Below are positions 12,078 to 23,968 of a DNA stretch of 64,000 nt, one piece after another. Location of the stretch: positions 6,388,062 to 6,452,061 of the forward strand of contig CM055905.1 of the NCBI GenBank assembly GCA_029582155.1. Direction: 5' to 3'. The stretch comes from Panopea generosa. Lineage: Eukaryota > Mollusca > Bivalvia > Adapedonta > Hiatellidae. The notes beneath the pieces are model-generated. The model was not told the DNA's origin. It did no database searches and worked only from the letters and a program-made list of their open reading frames with translations. The position numbers and the translations under genes are program-made. The first letter of the stretch is position 1. Every line of letters starts with the position of its first letter.

Positions 12078-14899
12078 AGCTCTACTGGCCAAAGGCCAAA
12101 AGTGCATATGCGATGGCGCGTTGTCTGTCGTCCGTCGTCTGACGTCTGTCGTCTGTCGTCTGTTAGCAGCACTTTCTCTGAAACCACTAGGCCAATTAAA
12201 CTGAAACTTCACATGGGTGTTTCTATTGCATAGGAGACTATACAGAAGATTTTTTTTTTCAATCTGAAATTCAAGATGGCCGCCATTACTAAAAATAGTC
12301 CAAAACTTAAAAAACCTTCTTCTCATGAACGGCCCAACAGATTTTCAAAATGTTTCTGCAGTAATGATGACCAACTATAGTTTAGTTAGATTTGTTCAAA
12401 TGGTGTCCCTAGGGTTAAATATGACCCCGTCCCGAGGGTTCAATTAGGGGACACACGTCATTATAATATTTTATTTTATTTTTTTTTTTAAAATGGAAAT
12501 GATTTTGCCTATATCTTCACAGAAGCATTGTTTGGTGAAGGAGGTTCAGATTTGTAAAAATGACTGGGTTCTACTGTCTTAAGGGGTCAGGAGGGGCCCC
12601 AAAAGGGTAAAAATTTTCAATTACTAAATTCGTTTTCTTAATAACCGTTATGTCAGATTTGTTCATATTTTGCATAAATTATCCCTATGTGTAGGGGTTT
12701 GATTGCAGATAAGAATTTAGGGGCTAAATTTTATAGGGGCCCTGTAAGGGGACTTAGAATTTTACATAGGGATACTATGGGAAAACAGAAAATTCTCTTT
12801 TTCTTTCATCTGTTCTTAAAGCACTAGGCCAATTAAACTGAAACTTCACATGGGTGTTTCTATTGCATAGGAGACTATACAGAAGATTTTTTTTTCAATC
12901 TGAAATTCAAGATGGCCGCCATTACTAAAAATAGTCCAAAACTTAAAAAACCTTCTTCTCATGAACGGCCCAACAGATTTTCAAAATGTTTCTGCAATAA
13001 TGATGACCAACTATAGTTTAGTAAGATTTGTTCAAATGGTGTCCCTAGGGTTAAATATGACCCCGTCCCGAGGGTTCAATTAGGGGACACATGTCATTAT
13101 AATATTTTATTTTATTTTTTTTTTAAAATGGAAATGATTTTGCCTATATCTTCACAGAAGCATTGTTTGGTGAAGGAGGTTCAGATTTGTAAAAATGACT
13201 GGGTTCTACTGTCTTAAGGAGTCAGGAGGGGCCCCAAAAGGGTAAAAATTTTGAATTACTAAATTCGTTTTCTTTAGAACCGTTATGTCAGATTTGTTCA
13301 TATTTTGCATAAATTATCCCTATGTGTAGGGGTTTGATTGCAGATAAGAATTTAGGGGCTAAAATTTATAGGGGCCCTGTAAGGGGACTTAGAATTTTAC
13401 ATGGGGATACTATGGGAAAACAGAAAATTCTCTTTTTCTTTCATCTGTTCTTAAAGCACTAGGCCAATTAAACTGAAACTTGACATGGGTGTTTCTATTG
13501 CATAGAAGACTATACAGAAGATTTTTTTTTTCAATCTGAAATTCAAGATGGCCACCATTACTAAAAATAGTCCAAAACTTAAAAAACCTTCTTCTCATGA
13601 ATGGCTCAACAGTTTTTCAAAATGTTTATGCAGTAATGATGACCAACTATAGTTTTGTTAATTTTTTTCAAATGGTGTCCCTAGAGTTAAATATGACCCC
13701 GCCCCGGGGGTTCAATTAGGGGACACATGTCATTATAATTTTTTTTTTTTTTAAATGGAAACGATTTTGCCTATATCTTCACAGAAGCATTGTTTGGTGA
13801 AGGAGGTTCATATTTATAAAAATGACTGGGTTCCACTGTCTTAAGGGGTCAGGAGGGGCCCCAAAAGGGTAAAAATTGGGAATTACTAAATTCATTTTCT
13901 TAAGAATCGGTATGTCAGATTTGTTCATATTTTGCATAAATTATCCCTATGTTTAGGGGTTTGATTGCAGATAAAAATTTAGGGGCTAAAATTTATAGGG
14001 GCCCTGTAAGGAGACTTAGAATTTTACATAGGGATACTATGGGAAAACAGAAAATTCTCTTTTTCTTTCATCTGTTCTTAAACGACTAGGCCAATTAAAC
14101 TGAAACTTCACATGGGTGTTTCTATTGCATAGGAGACTATACAGATTTATTTTTTTTCGATCTGATATTTAAGATGGCCGCCATTACTAAAAATAGTCAA
14201 AAACTTAAAAAATCTTCTATCATGAACGGCCCAACAGATTTTCAAAATGTTTATTTGGTAATGATGACCAACTTTAGTTCTGTTAGATTGTTCAAATGGT
14301 GTCGCTACGGTTAAAAATGACCCTGCCCCGAGAGTTCAATTAGGGGACACATGTTAATATACTATTTTTTTTTTTTTTTTAAAATGGAAATAATTTTGCC
14401 TATATCTTCACTAAAGCATTGTTAGCTAAAGGAGGTTAAGATTTGTAAAAATGACCGGGTTCCTATGTCTTAAGGGGTCAGGAGGGGCCCCAAAAGGGTA
14501 CAAATTGGGAATTAGTAAAATTGTTTTCTTAATAACCGGTATGTCAGATTTGTACATATTTGATATAAATTATCCCTAAGTGTAGGGGTTTGATTGCAGA
14601 TAAGAATTTAGGGGCTAAAATTTATAGGGGCCCTGTAAGGGGACTTACAATTTTACATAGGGATACTGTGGGAAAACAGAAAATTTTCTTCTTTTTTTTT
14701 CATTTATTTTGAAACCACTATGCCAATTAAACTGAAACTTCACATGGATGTTTCTATTGCATAGGAGACTATACAAAAGATTTATTTTTTCTGTCTAAAA
14801 TTCAAGATGGCCGATGTTTCTATTGCAAAGTAGAATTTCAAAAAGTGCTATGGCCACTATGAGTCAGTAGAGCGTCCTCAGGCCCTCTTGGGTCTCTTG
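12078..14899 (+). mobile_element. Hairpin-ended repeat element, family B, four 630-bp units
   Basis: Starts AGCTCTACTGGCC after TTTTT and ends with a GGCCCTCTTGGGTC hairpin plus TCTTG at 14881-14899. The 5' motif recurs inverted near the 3' end (AGTCAGTAGAGCG). The body is a tandem array: the phrase ACTAGGCCAATTAAACTG begins at 12186, 12823, 13458 and 14085, with a variant at 14717, giving periods of 637, 635, 627 and 632 bp. Each unit contains GATGGCCGCCATTACTAAAA and a poly-T/A tract of variable length. A CGTC-rich block (GTCGTCCGTCGTCTG) follows the start. No protein-coding capacity; the short minus-strand frames at 12069-12326 and 13410-13598 are the same repeat text. Confidence 0.6.
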
Positions 14900-15690
14900 T
14901 TTTTCTAAAAGTATTTTTTGTAAATTTTTTTTTTTGTAAAGTTTAATCCCTTTTTTTCTATTTTAGATTTATTTCCATATTTTCATGAAAAGGTATCAAA
15001 CTGTGATGCTGGTACAATATAATTTCAACTATTGGTCCATTTTCATGAACTGGTACAGATATATTGCCCTCTGAGGTGAAGTTAGTGCATAGGCCTATAT
15101 GTCATACTGAATTAAATAATATTAAGGCAATACCATCCATCCATTCACTTTGTTGTTTTCAAAAAACATAACTGTTGATAATGAAAATGAATAGTTTGAT
15201 GAATTATTTTGCTAATTCATTTTTAAGAGATAAGGAATAATTATAGTTTAATTTTACCACCCCTGAGTTTTATTTTGTCTTCCATTTGGTACTTATTTCT
15301 TGAAAAAGCTGTTGTTTTAGAACAGCATCGATATAATCGAGCGCGCTGTCCCTCCGACTGCTCTTGTAAAGTAATGCGTTCTAGCCAAATGAAGCATAAA
15401 ATCTGAATAAAAGAAAGTCACCATTTCTACCTTTATTTCAATAAATGCCGCAGGGAAGTTACCCTGGACTCCCACCAGCGGAAATGGAACCATCCTCATA
15501 TGCCCTGCCCTGAGAAACATCCAAAGTTGTCATGCTACTCGCCTGAAAAAACATTTAGTTTCAACATCCAATTTGCATTGAAATATTAACAGCGATTCTT
15601 AAGTGATTGAAAACCAGTAACACCATCATATACAGAATATAGTAAACCCAAACTGGTTTATTGTGCATATTTGTTTTGTTTTGTATATAT
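14900..15690. other. Spacer with one unexplained minus-strand open segment
   Basis: No recognised gene. A minus-strand frame at 15317-15520 is open but matches nothing I know. The GC is higher there than around it, and TTTTATTCAG on the minus strand (about 15406-15416) resembles a splice acceptor. It could be a conserved repeat or an isolated exon; the evidence is not enough to call it. Confidence 0.3.
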
Positions 15691-16110
15691 GTGAACTGAG
15701 TTAGCTTGGGAATGACAGATTGACAAGTGAGCGATGTGAGTTAGTAATTAGTTTGGTAGTGACATTGATTGACAAGTCAGCGATGCAAGTAAGGCCACAA
15801 CATGACATGACGGCGTGTCGCGTGTAAGACCCAGAACCTTACCTCAGAGGTCAAGGTCACACTTTCTGTTTGTTTGATATTTCATGTCTGGTTTGTCCAC
15901 TTTGTCAAGATGACAACTTTTCTTGATTTTAATATAGCTTGAAACAAGTGATCAACATGTCATGATGATCTGCATTTACCTCTAGAAATACACAGACTTT
16001 AACAATCAGATGACAAAGTCATGGTTACACAAAAGTCAAATGTGACAGTTACCAGTGCCAGTTCTTGTAGAAAAGAAAAGGGCATAAAAACAAATAATAT
16101 AATATGAAAA
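15691..16110 (+). repeat. AGGTCAAGGTCA-bearing repeat fragment
   Basis: Shares phrases with the large array at 45.6-46.9 kb (GTAAGACCCAGAACCTTACCTC, then AGGTCAAGGTCACACTTTC, then a GATATTTCATGTCTGG block). It looks like one or two stray units of that family. Non-coding. Confidence 0.5.
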
Positions 16111-17047
16111 TTCTAACTTATTTTACATCAATTGTGGAACAGGTTATACAACTCAGTAGAACCAGATAAAATATCTTTGTAACAAAATTTAGTAGTGTCA
16201 GCTAGTACGTGTCCATTGTAGTGATATAGGCTATATTAAGGTCAGGTAACGTGGAATTGTTAAAACATTGATAGCTCGATAGGAGCAACGTTTTTAAGAT
16301 ATTTTTACATTTTCATTCTTTGATTAAAGAATAAATCATTTTGAAGTTAAGTTCATCAAATTCCATTAAGTATTAAGAAAGTTAGAATAATTCAACGGGT
16401 TTATTTGTCATAAAACTAATTTAAGCTTACATTGGCCTAATAGCGTAAAATCCTAATCGTACGATGTTTGAGGGTTTGTTGTTTCATGATTTACACGAAA
16501 TTCGCTAAGGTATGTGGACTGATTTGCTATATATGCTGACTGTGTTATTGAAGCAAGGTCCAGTTAGCAGAATCATCTTTGGGTGTAGTTGTGGCGAGGA
16601 AGATTGAACATGTTACTGTTCCAGTACATAACGGCAGATGGGTATGTGAACTTTATATTATGTTGTATTTTAATGTCTGATATATATAATTTTGACATAA
16701 TCAGTAAGTAAAGTTGTATAAATTGTTCATATCCATTCCCACGATAATGTCTGTATTTTAATACACATCCACGGTATTGAGAAGTGTTTTGTTAAAATAT
16801 AGTCCGAGGAATTTGAGAACATAATTTGAACTGTTGATATTGTGTTTACGATGAAGTATTGAGATTCACCATTTTAGAATTGATTGATATGTGTAATGAA
16901 ATTTTGTTGATGCTTATTCTGATATTCACAAAGTGAATAGATACAGAATTGGTCTGTAATTGTTAATATTATAATGAGGAGTTATGTAGAGATATAATTG
17001 CTATGTTGAGATCGGCGGAGGGTCGTATATGAGATGTTGTTTAAACT
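16111..17047. other. No gene recognised
   Basis: AT-rich sequence of more than 900 bases with no supported ORF, RNA gene or repeat structure seen by eye. Confidence 0.4.
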
Positions 17048-17260
17048 GCCATGAAACTGCAGATAGTAAGAGTTGAATGAAATGTTATCATATATTGATA
17101 AATCTACAATGAAACTGTTAGATGGTAAAGATTATTGAACTGTTATAATATGTTGATAAATCTACCATGAAACTATTAGATGGTTAGAAATGAATGCACT
17201 GTTATCATATATTGATAAAAATACCATGAAATTAATAGATGGTAAGTAATAGACGCCATG
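17048..17260 (+). repeat. Tandem repeat, about 62-bp unit, 3.5 copies
   Basis: The phrase CCATGAAACT(G/A)...TAGATGGT followed by ATATTGATAAA recurs about every 62 bases, with substitutions between copies. Non-coding. Confidence 0.7.
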
Positions 17261-17306
17261 TCATTACATATTTGAGTAACTAGTAAATCTTAGATTATAT
17301 ATATAT

Positions 17307-17710
17307 TGTAGCCGTTTTTAGACGTAAGCGAGGAATATGTCCGCTACGTTAACGACGTATAGACGTGGCAGGAAGTCAGCTGGTGGTAGTACAGTCATAG
17401 GACAGCAACCCACATATTCGTCATATGGACGACTTGACGTTCCTGACGTCGGAATACGATCGATAGTCAGTACGAGGTGACGTAAAGCTATATACCGGTA
17501 CTCAGTATAGAGTTCTAGGGGAGATAACCCAGTTTATAAAGCCACCACCGCAAGGGACGAGTGATGCTAAATCTACGATATCCGGACGCGGGTAGTGTAT
17601 CTAGTGCATTTTTATAAACATTCAAATGATATAAGCAGTTTGGATCGCGATGTAGATTACGTATGTGTAGGAGATAGAACTGTGTGAAAATAAAAGTGTT
17701 AATACCACCA
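17307..17710 (+). mobile_element. Possible solo LTR
   Basis: About 400 bases starting TGTAGCCG and ending ACCACCA, with a GC content above its surroundings. It contains TATA-like boxes (CTATATACC, TTTATAAAG) and a late AATAAA, the order of promoter and polyadenylation signal expected in an LTR. No 5-bp target duplication matches and no internal gag-pol or partner LTR was found. It could equally be an unrelated promoter-like island. Confidence 0.25.
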
Positions 17711-17859
17711 TAGGACTTTTTTTAAACCAGCTGTTTATTTTTTGTGTTGATTAATTATCTTTAATTTGTATATGTTGTATAATTGTTTATTCGTAATTTT
17801 ATTCATGTAAAATTAAAATTGTAAATTTTACTTTGTGTATGATTGTATTCTACCCTTGT

Positions 17860-17945
17860 GAGTTGTCGGCCCTTGGTCATTTTGCTACAATCTTGCTCAA
17901 TGACGCCACAAATAACCATGGCAAAGGATTGAACCTACAACCTTC
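17860..17945 (-). mobile_element. tRNA-derived SINE fragment (B box only)
   Basis: On the minus strand the text GGTTGTAGGTTCAATCC contains a good RNA polymerase III B box. No A box is recognisable upstream, so this is a partial or degenerate tRNA-derived SINE and not a tRNA gene. Confidence 0.4.
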
Positions 17946-18009
17946 CTATTTTCGATCTGTTTGTTTAATGAAAGGTTAAAATGTTGCCCATTTATGGGTC
18001 ATAATTTAT

Positions 18010-18491
18010 GTTTTATGTGTAAAGTTTTTTTTTGCGATCGCATTTTGTCTGTTGTCGTGCGTCCGTAAACAATTGACATTTTCGACTTCTTCTCAAAAAC
18101 CATCAGCTCAATCGTAATGAAATGTTGTATGCAGCTTTGGAACCTAAAGTTTAATCAAAATAAATTATTGTGAATTGCATGGTCCCCACAGCCTTGGGGG
18201 CTTGGGCCAAAACTGTCAAGTTCAAGGTAAACTTTAAAAAAACATCTTAATATAGGAAGCACTGGGAAACATGGTGAGCACGGTTATTGACGTATATGGG
18301 TCCTTTATAAAAAAATGTGAATTGCATGGCCCTGGGTCTCACAGTTTGGCACTGGGGATTGGGCCTTGGTGGGGCCTACTTTACTAAATCTAAAAAAGAG
18401 AAATTGACAAAAAATCATTCTTATGACTGAATACACATATATGAATGTTCTTTGGATAACCAGGTGACCGTTAAGGCCCATTGGCCTCTTG
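18010..18491 (+). mobile_element. Hairpin-ended repeat element, family A-like
   Basis: Begins near GCGATCGCATTTTGTC with GTCGTGCGTCCG and ends AAGGCCCATTGGCCTCTTG at 18473-18491, preceded by CAGGTGACC. From about 18165 onward it matches the tails of the first two 4-kb units (27785-28118 and 31745-32077) closely. It is the remaining upstream edge of that array. Non-coding. Confidence 0.55.
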
Positions 18492-18568
18492 TTTTTATAT
18501 AAACTATTTCTGTTTTGTAATGTTTAAAAATATCACAATACACAATCAGCAATAATATTTACATAGGC

Positions 18569-18577
18569 ATGATATAT
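18569..18577. repeat. Left target-site duplication of the LINE
   Basis: ATGATATAT, repeated at 23969-23977. The empty site in the second and third tandem units reads GGCATGATATATTGGTG. Confidence 0.75.
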
Positions 18578-19085
18578 CAATACTGGGTTCGTACAATATA
18601 TAAATACTTGGTTCGTACAATATATAAATACTGGGTTCGTACAATAGATCAATACTGGATTCATACAATAGATCAATACTGCGTTCATACAATAGATCAA
18701 TACTGGGTTCATACAATATATAAATACTGGGTTCGTACAATAGATCAATACTGGGTTCGTACAATAGATCAATACTGGGTTCGTACAATATATCAATAAT
18801 GGGTTCATATAATAGACCAATACAGGGTTCGTACAATAGATCAATACTAGATTCATACAATAGATCAATACTGCGTTCATACAATAGACCAATACTGCGT
18901 TCATACAATATATTAATACTGGGTTCGTACAATAGATCAATACAGGGTTCGTACAATAGATCAATACTGGGTTCATACAATATATCAAATAATGGGTTCA
19001 TATAATAGATCAATACTGGGTTCGTACAATAGATCAATACTGGGTGTATACAATAGATCAATACTGGGTTCATACAACAGTTAAT
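18578..19085 (+). repeat. 24-bp minisatellite, about 21 copies
   Basis: Unit close to CAATACTGGG plus TTCGTACAATAGAT, with variants (ATAT for TAGAT, TTCAT for TTCGT). It starts exactly at the LINE insertion junction, so it belongs to the element and not to the host. By analogy with monomer promoters of mouse L1 it could drive transcription; that is inference. Because 24 is divisible by 3, several frames are open on both strands, giving 8-residue peptide repeats that I do not regard as genes. Confidence 0.85.
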
Positions 19086-19934
19086 CAGTATGGATCTATA
19101 GAACTGCATTTTGGCTGTGTGAATTGAACTATATATACTATGTACGATATATCATAAATAAGCATATTTTAGCCATTATGTGTCTAAAAACTTTTTGACT
19201 CTATAGTTGAAATACAGGATACATATTATGTGATATTTAAGGCAATCCTAGCTAATCAGTATGTATCTATATAAATGTTCTTGATTTGTATGATTGGAAC
19301 TTTACATAATAGTTTTTCTAATTTAGAAATAAATACATTTAGTCATTATGTGTATTTTTTTTAACTTTGATGAACTAAATATAAACTTGTTGTTATGTTA
19401 TGATATTTTTAAAAACAGAAGCCTTTTTAGCCGATACGTGTCTGCAGAATTTGTTTTTGTCATAAATGGTCTGTATAAATTGATTATGATTTGTATGAAT
19501 TTAAGATATGTGATTTTTCAAGTCTACGCAGCCGATATGTAGGTTCATAAATACATACTTTGCAACGGTTTAGATAAACTTTTTCATGTGTAATCTTGTT
19601 ACTGTAGTAATAGTCTTTATAATGCAATTATGTCATTAATCTATAACTCTAATTGTGTTATTTCTGTACATATTATATAAAACACGACACACAAAACTCA
19701 TAAATCACTTTTCTTTCTGATTGATTGAATAGACATCTTTGATTATTGCGTGTAAATATTTTACGTAGTTAACTGTACATCGACCTCTATGATTACCAAA
19801 AATCGTACATCAAAAAGCATGTTTAAATTATATTTTTATCTTCTTATATCTGTTCCTTGCATCTTTCGTCTTAAATTCTACTCTTTGATATCGCTTTTCC
19901 TGTTGTTGTTGAAATACAATCTTATTTATGCATC
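19086..19934 (+). other. AT-rich leader of the LINE, no ORF1 seen
   Basis: About 850 bases between the 24-bp array and the endonuclease ORF. Loose internal repeats are visible (AATCAGTATGTATCTATA, GTCATTATGTGT, GCCGATA(C/T)GTGT). No gag-like ORF1 with coiled coil or zinc knuckle was found, although L1/Tx1 elements normally carry one. Confidence 0.55.
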
Positions 19935-22900
19935 ATGGCCGTAAGTATATGCTCTTTTAATGTCCGGGGGTTAAGGAATAAAATAAAACGAGACCAAATA
20001 TTAAACTGGTTAAAAACACAAGCATACGATATTTGCTTACTGCAAGAAACCCATTTATTAAATTTTAAAATAGATGACATTAAACAGGAATGGGGTGGAC
20101 ATGTATATTTAAGTAGTACAAACTCTAATAAAGAAGGGATATGCATTTTAATCAACTCAAAACTAAATTTAGAAATAGTTAAGCATGAAGAAATTTTAAA
20201 TGGAAGATTACAAGTACTAGATATTGTTATAAATGAAAAGGAAATAACTATCATAAATGTATACGGACCTAATACCGATAATATCTTTTTCTTTCAAGAA
20301 CTAGACGATTATATCACTAACAATGACGACAAAAGCTTTATTATAGCAGGTGATTTCAATACGGTTTTAAATATTGATGTAGATAAGACAAATGGCAGGC
20401 AAGATACACATAAAAATAGTCGAATCAAAATAAAATCTATAATTGATACAAATAATTTGGTAGATATATGGAGACTTTTAAATCCTCAAAAAACACAATT
20501 TACGTGGCATTCAAATACAAAACCAATTATATTTAGTAGATTAGATTACTTTTTAATTTCAAATAATCTTGTTAATTATACTAAATCTACTAAAATTGCA
20601 GCCGGATATAAATCTGACCACTCGATCGTTGATATTAAATTTGATTTTATTAAAATCAATAAAGGTTCTGGGTATTTTAAACTTAATAATAGTCTGATAT
20701 TAGATAAAGAATATCAAAAATTAATAATAAATAATATAGCAGAAACTGCAGAAATAAATAAAGATGCGAATCCAAATACTCTGTGGGAATTAATCAAAGG
20801 TACTATAAGAAATGTAACAATTAAATTCGCAACAGCTAAAAAAAAAAAAGATAATGAAAAAGAAACTAATTAAAAAAATGAAATAAAAAATATTGAATCT
20901 AAACTACATACAATAAAAGACAACAAAGAGATAGAAGATACACACAAATATTTAGAAGAAAAAAAACAAGCATTGTATGAATTAATAGATAGAAAAATTA
21001 ATGGAATTATGATAAGAGCAAAAGCTTTACATGTTGAGTACAACGAAAAAAACAGTAAATACTTCTCTAGTTTAGAAAAGAAAAACTCAGAAAGTAAATC
21101 AATAACACAATTGAACGTAAAAGATAAAATTGTAACTAAACAGTCCGATATATTGAAATCAGAAGCAGAATTTTATTCCAATCTATACAAAAAAAAAAAA
21201 ATCAAGCTGCATTTGAATCAAATTATAATTTTTTTAATCAAACTATGCCAAAACTTATAGATAATGAAAAAATGCAATGCGAAAGTCTTTTAACAGAATA
21301 CGAATGTGGCATAGCATTAAAACAAATGCAAAATAATAAAAGTCCGGGCTCAGACGGCATAACTACAGAATTTTATAAAATCTTTTGGAGTTATATTAAA
21401 ACCTTTCTTGTTAATTCCTTAAATTATTCTTTTCAAAATAAAAATATGACCGAGTTACAGAAGCAAAGTATTATTACGCTCTTACCTAAAACAGGCAAAG
21501 ACACGACGTTTTTAGATAACTGGTGCCCGATAAGTCTCTTAAATGTAGACTATAAGGTAACAACAAAGTCTATTGCAAATAGAATTAAACCTGTTTTACC
21601 TTCTATTATTTCACCTTCACAGACAGGATTTATAAAAGGAAGGTATATAGGTGAAAACATAAGACTTCTGTTTGAAGCACTTGATGATATTGAAAATACA
21701 AATTCACCAGCAATCCTGTTTTTTTTTTCAGATTTCGAAAAAGCTTTTGACAGTTTAAATCAAAGTTATGTTTTTAAATGTCTTGAACACTTTCAGTTTG
21801 GGCAATCACTCATAAACTGGGTTAAAATATTTTATACAGATGCAAAGAGTTGTGTAATTAATAATGGTCATTTGTCGCAGTTTTTCCCAATACAATGTGG
21901 CGTTAGACAAGGATGTCCCCTTTCTCCTTATCTGTTTATTTTATGCATTGAACTGTTATCTTATGAAATATCACACAACATTAATATAAAAGGCATTAAT
22001 ATATATGGACATGAAATAAAAGAAACTTTATTTGCAGATGATGCAACTTTTTTAACTGATGGCTCCAAACAATCTTTTGAATCTCTTATCGATGTTTTGG
22101 ATAATTTTAAATATATATCTGGATTAAGATTAAACCATTCAAAATGTACAGCGCTAAAAGAAGGGTCTCTGAAAACCTCCAAGGAAACATATTGTAAAAA
22201 TAAAAAGTTTAAATGGTGCAATGATAGTGCAAAAGCATTAGGTGTCACTTTCCACACCGAAACAAGAAATATATATACATTAAACTTAGAACCAAAACTC
22301 CAAGAATTTAATAACTGTCTAAAAAGTTGGCAACATAGAAAACTAACACTCATGGGTAAAATTACTGTATTAAAAAGTTATGCCATTCCTAAACTAGTTT
22401 ATCCTCTATTGGTACTTCCAAATCCGTCAGAAGAAATAATAAAACATATTATAAATAAAATGTATCAGTTTTTATGGGATGGTAAACCTGATAAAATTCA
22501 AAGAAAAATTATTATTCAAAAATATATAAATGGAGGATTAAAAATGATTGATATAAGATATTTTATGAACGCCCTTAAAGGAAGTTGGATAAAACGATTT
22601 TTAAATGACAACAATAAAGGAATTTGGAAGCATATTTACTTAAATAAAATAAAAAAATATGGCGGTAATATGTTGTTTGAATGCAATATTAACAGGAATG
22701 ACATCGTCAAATTATTTCCAGAAAAAGGTTTCTTACAGGATATTTTATTAGCATGGCAAGAAATAAAGCAAAACAAAGAAAATGAATATTTAAGTCAAGA
22801 AATAATCTGGAATAATTCTAATTTAAAAAGTGATTTAAATACTTTTTACAATAAAAAATGGAAAGATAGAGGTATAACACTAATAGAACAACTTTTTGAC

Positions 22901-23689
22901 TACCGAAGTAAAACATTTTACACTTTTAACGATTTTAAAAATTTATACCAAATTGATGCTGGAGATTTTCTGTTACATACATCAATAATTAATAGTATAC
23001 CTAAAGAATGGAAACAAATCTTAAAAACAGAAAGCATAGTTACAAATAGAAAAGAAAGTCTTCTGCAAAGATTATTGAAATCAAAACAAGTCAACAGTTT
23101 TTTATACAATCACCAACTGGATAATAATATAAAACCAGAAATAAAGTCAGAAAAGAAGTGGGAAACAGAACATGGAAATATTGATTGGAGGAAAATATAT
23201 ATAGTACCTATACAATCTACAACTGAATGTAGATTAAGGAATTTTCAGTATAAATATCTACTCAGAATTATTCCAACAAACAAATCCCTATATAAATTCA
23301 AATTGACTAATTCTAATTTATGCGACTTTTGTAATATGAATACAGATTCCATGAAGCACATGTTTTGGGAATGTAATTATGTTCAGCATTTCTGGAGTCA
23401 GTTACAGAATTTCTTAAATAGTAAAAATGATATAAATGTTATTTTAAATTATAAATTAGTAAGTTTCGGCTGTACTGAAAAAGTAAACAATTAAAACAAC
23501 ATCAACTTTATAATATTTTCTGCTAAATATTTTGTCTTTAAATGTAAATGTATAAAAACAGTCCCATTGTTTCATGTATTTGAACAGAACCTATATAAAG
23601 GTATAGAAATTGAAAGATTAATAGCTCTAAATAAAGATAAACTGCATATACATGAACTGAAATGGGAAAATTTTTCTATAAATGTTTAA
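19935..23689 (+). pseudogene. Tx1/L1-like ORF2: APE endonuclease, reverse transcriptase, zinc knuckle
   Basis: The ATG at 19935 starts directly in the endonuclease (SICSFNVRGLRNK). Endonuclease motifs are all present: QETH, NVYGPN, AGDFNTVL, TWHSN, SRLDYFLIS and KSDHSIVDI. After TAA at 20871-20873 the same frame continues through the linker to a frame change in an A run near 21188-21201. The second long frame (21245-23494) carries RT: NKSPGSDGI, PISLLNVDYKV, SQTGFIKGRY, SDFEKAFDSL, GVRQGCPLSPYLF, and FADDATFL at about residue 263 with both catalytic Asp. A CCHC knuckle lies near residue 693 (CDFC...H...C). TAA at 23492 is again followed by in-frame LINE tail text to 23689. Two stops and one slip make this copy inactive as read, yet all catalytic residues survive. 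Minus-strand frames here are shadows. Confidence 0.88.
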
Positions 23690-23968
23690 ACCTAATAAAT
23701 GTCGATTAAAATGCCGTTTTAATTTTTTAAACAAAGGAAAAGCAATGTCCAAATTCTATACTTATTCTACATCCCTCTTCTTTCTTCCTCTCTATTCCTC
23801 TAAAAAAATGAAATTATTTCGTCACAATAATATATTGCGATACAAGTATTACAAATTAAACTGAATTGATTATATGACAATATTGTTGGAAGAATTGAAA
23901 TATATTTCATTATATGTTTATAATCTGTAATATAACTGATGAAATAAAAAAAAAAATATCACAAAAAA
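23690..23968 (+). other. 3' UTR and A-rich tail of the LINE
   Basis: AT-rich with an AATAAA-like signal in GATGAAATAAAAA at about 23938-23950. It ends in A-rich sequence immediately before the right copy of the target duplication. Confidence 0.6.

Larger units (their letters stand above)
18578..23968 (+). mobile_element. Tx1/L1-like LINE, complete insertion with 24-bp monomer 5' end
   Basis: A 5,391-bp insertion bounded by a 9-bp direct repeat ATGATATAT (18569-18577 and 23969-23977). The uninterrupted target is visible twice, at 28201 and 32160, where the text on both sides of the insertion is contiguous. In order it has a 24-bp tandem array at the extreme 5' end, about 850 bases of AT-rich leader, an APE endonuclease-RT ORF (19935-23689), about 280 bases of 3' UTR, and an A-rich tail (GAAATAAAAAAAAAAA near 23941). 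The coding region has two in-frame stops and one frameshift. The right flank also carries AAAAATATCACAA, matching target text 30 bases upstream (18525-18540), so the target duplication may be longer with an internal loss. Confidence 0.85.

Noticed and set aside
12069-13598. Minus-strand frames of 85 and 62 codons starting MRRRFFKFW
   Set aside because: Same 630-bp repeat unit read backwards.
18578-19085. CRISPR-like array
   Set aside because: The 24-bp units are directly contiguous with no unique spacers, and the genome is eukaryotic.
18533-19109. Long minus-strand frames of 151 and 187 codons with 8-residue repeats
   Set aside because: They are produced by a 24-bp tandem repeat and have no start, splice or family evidence; the repeat is the 5' end of a LINE.
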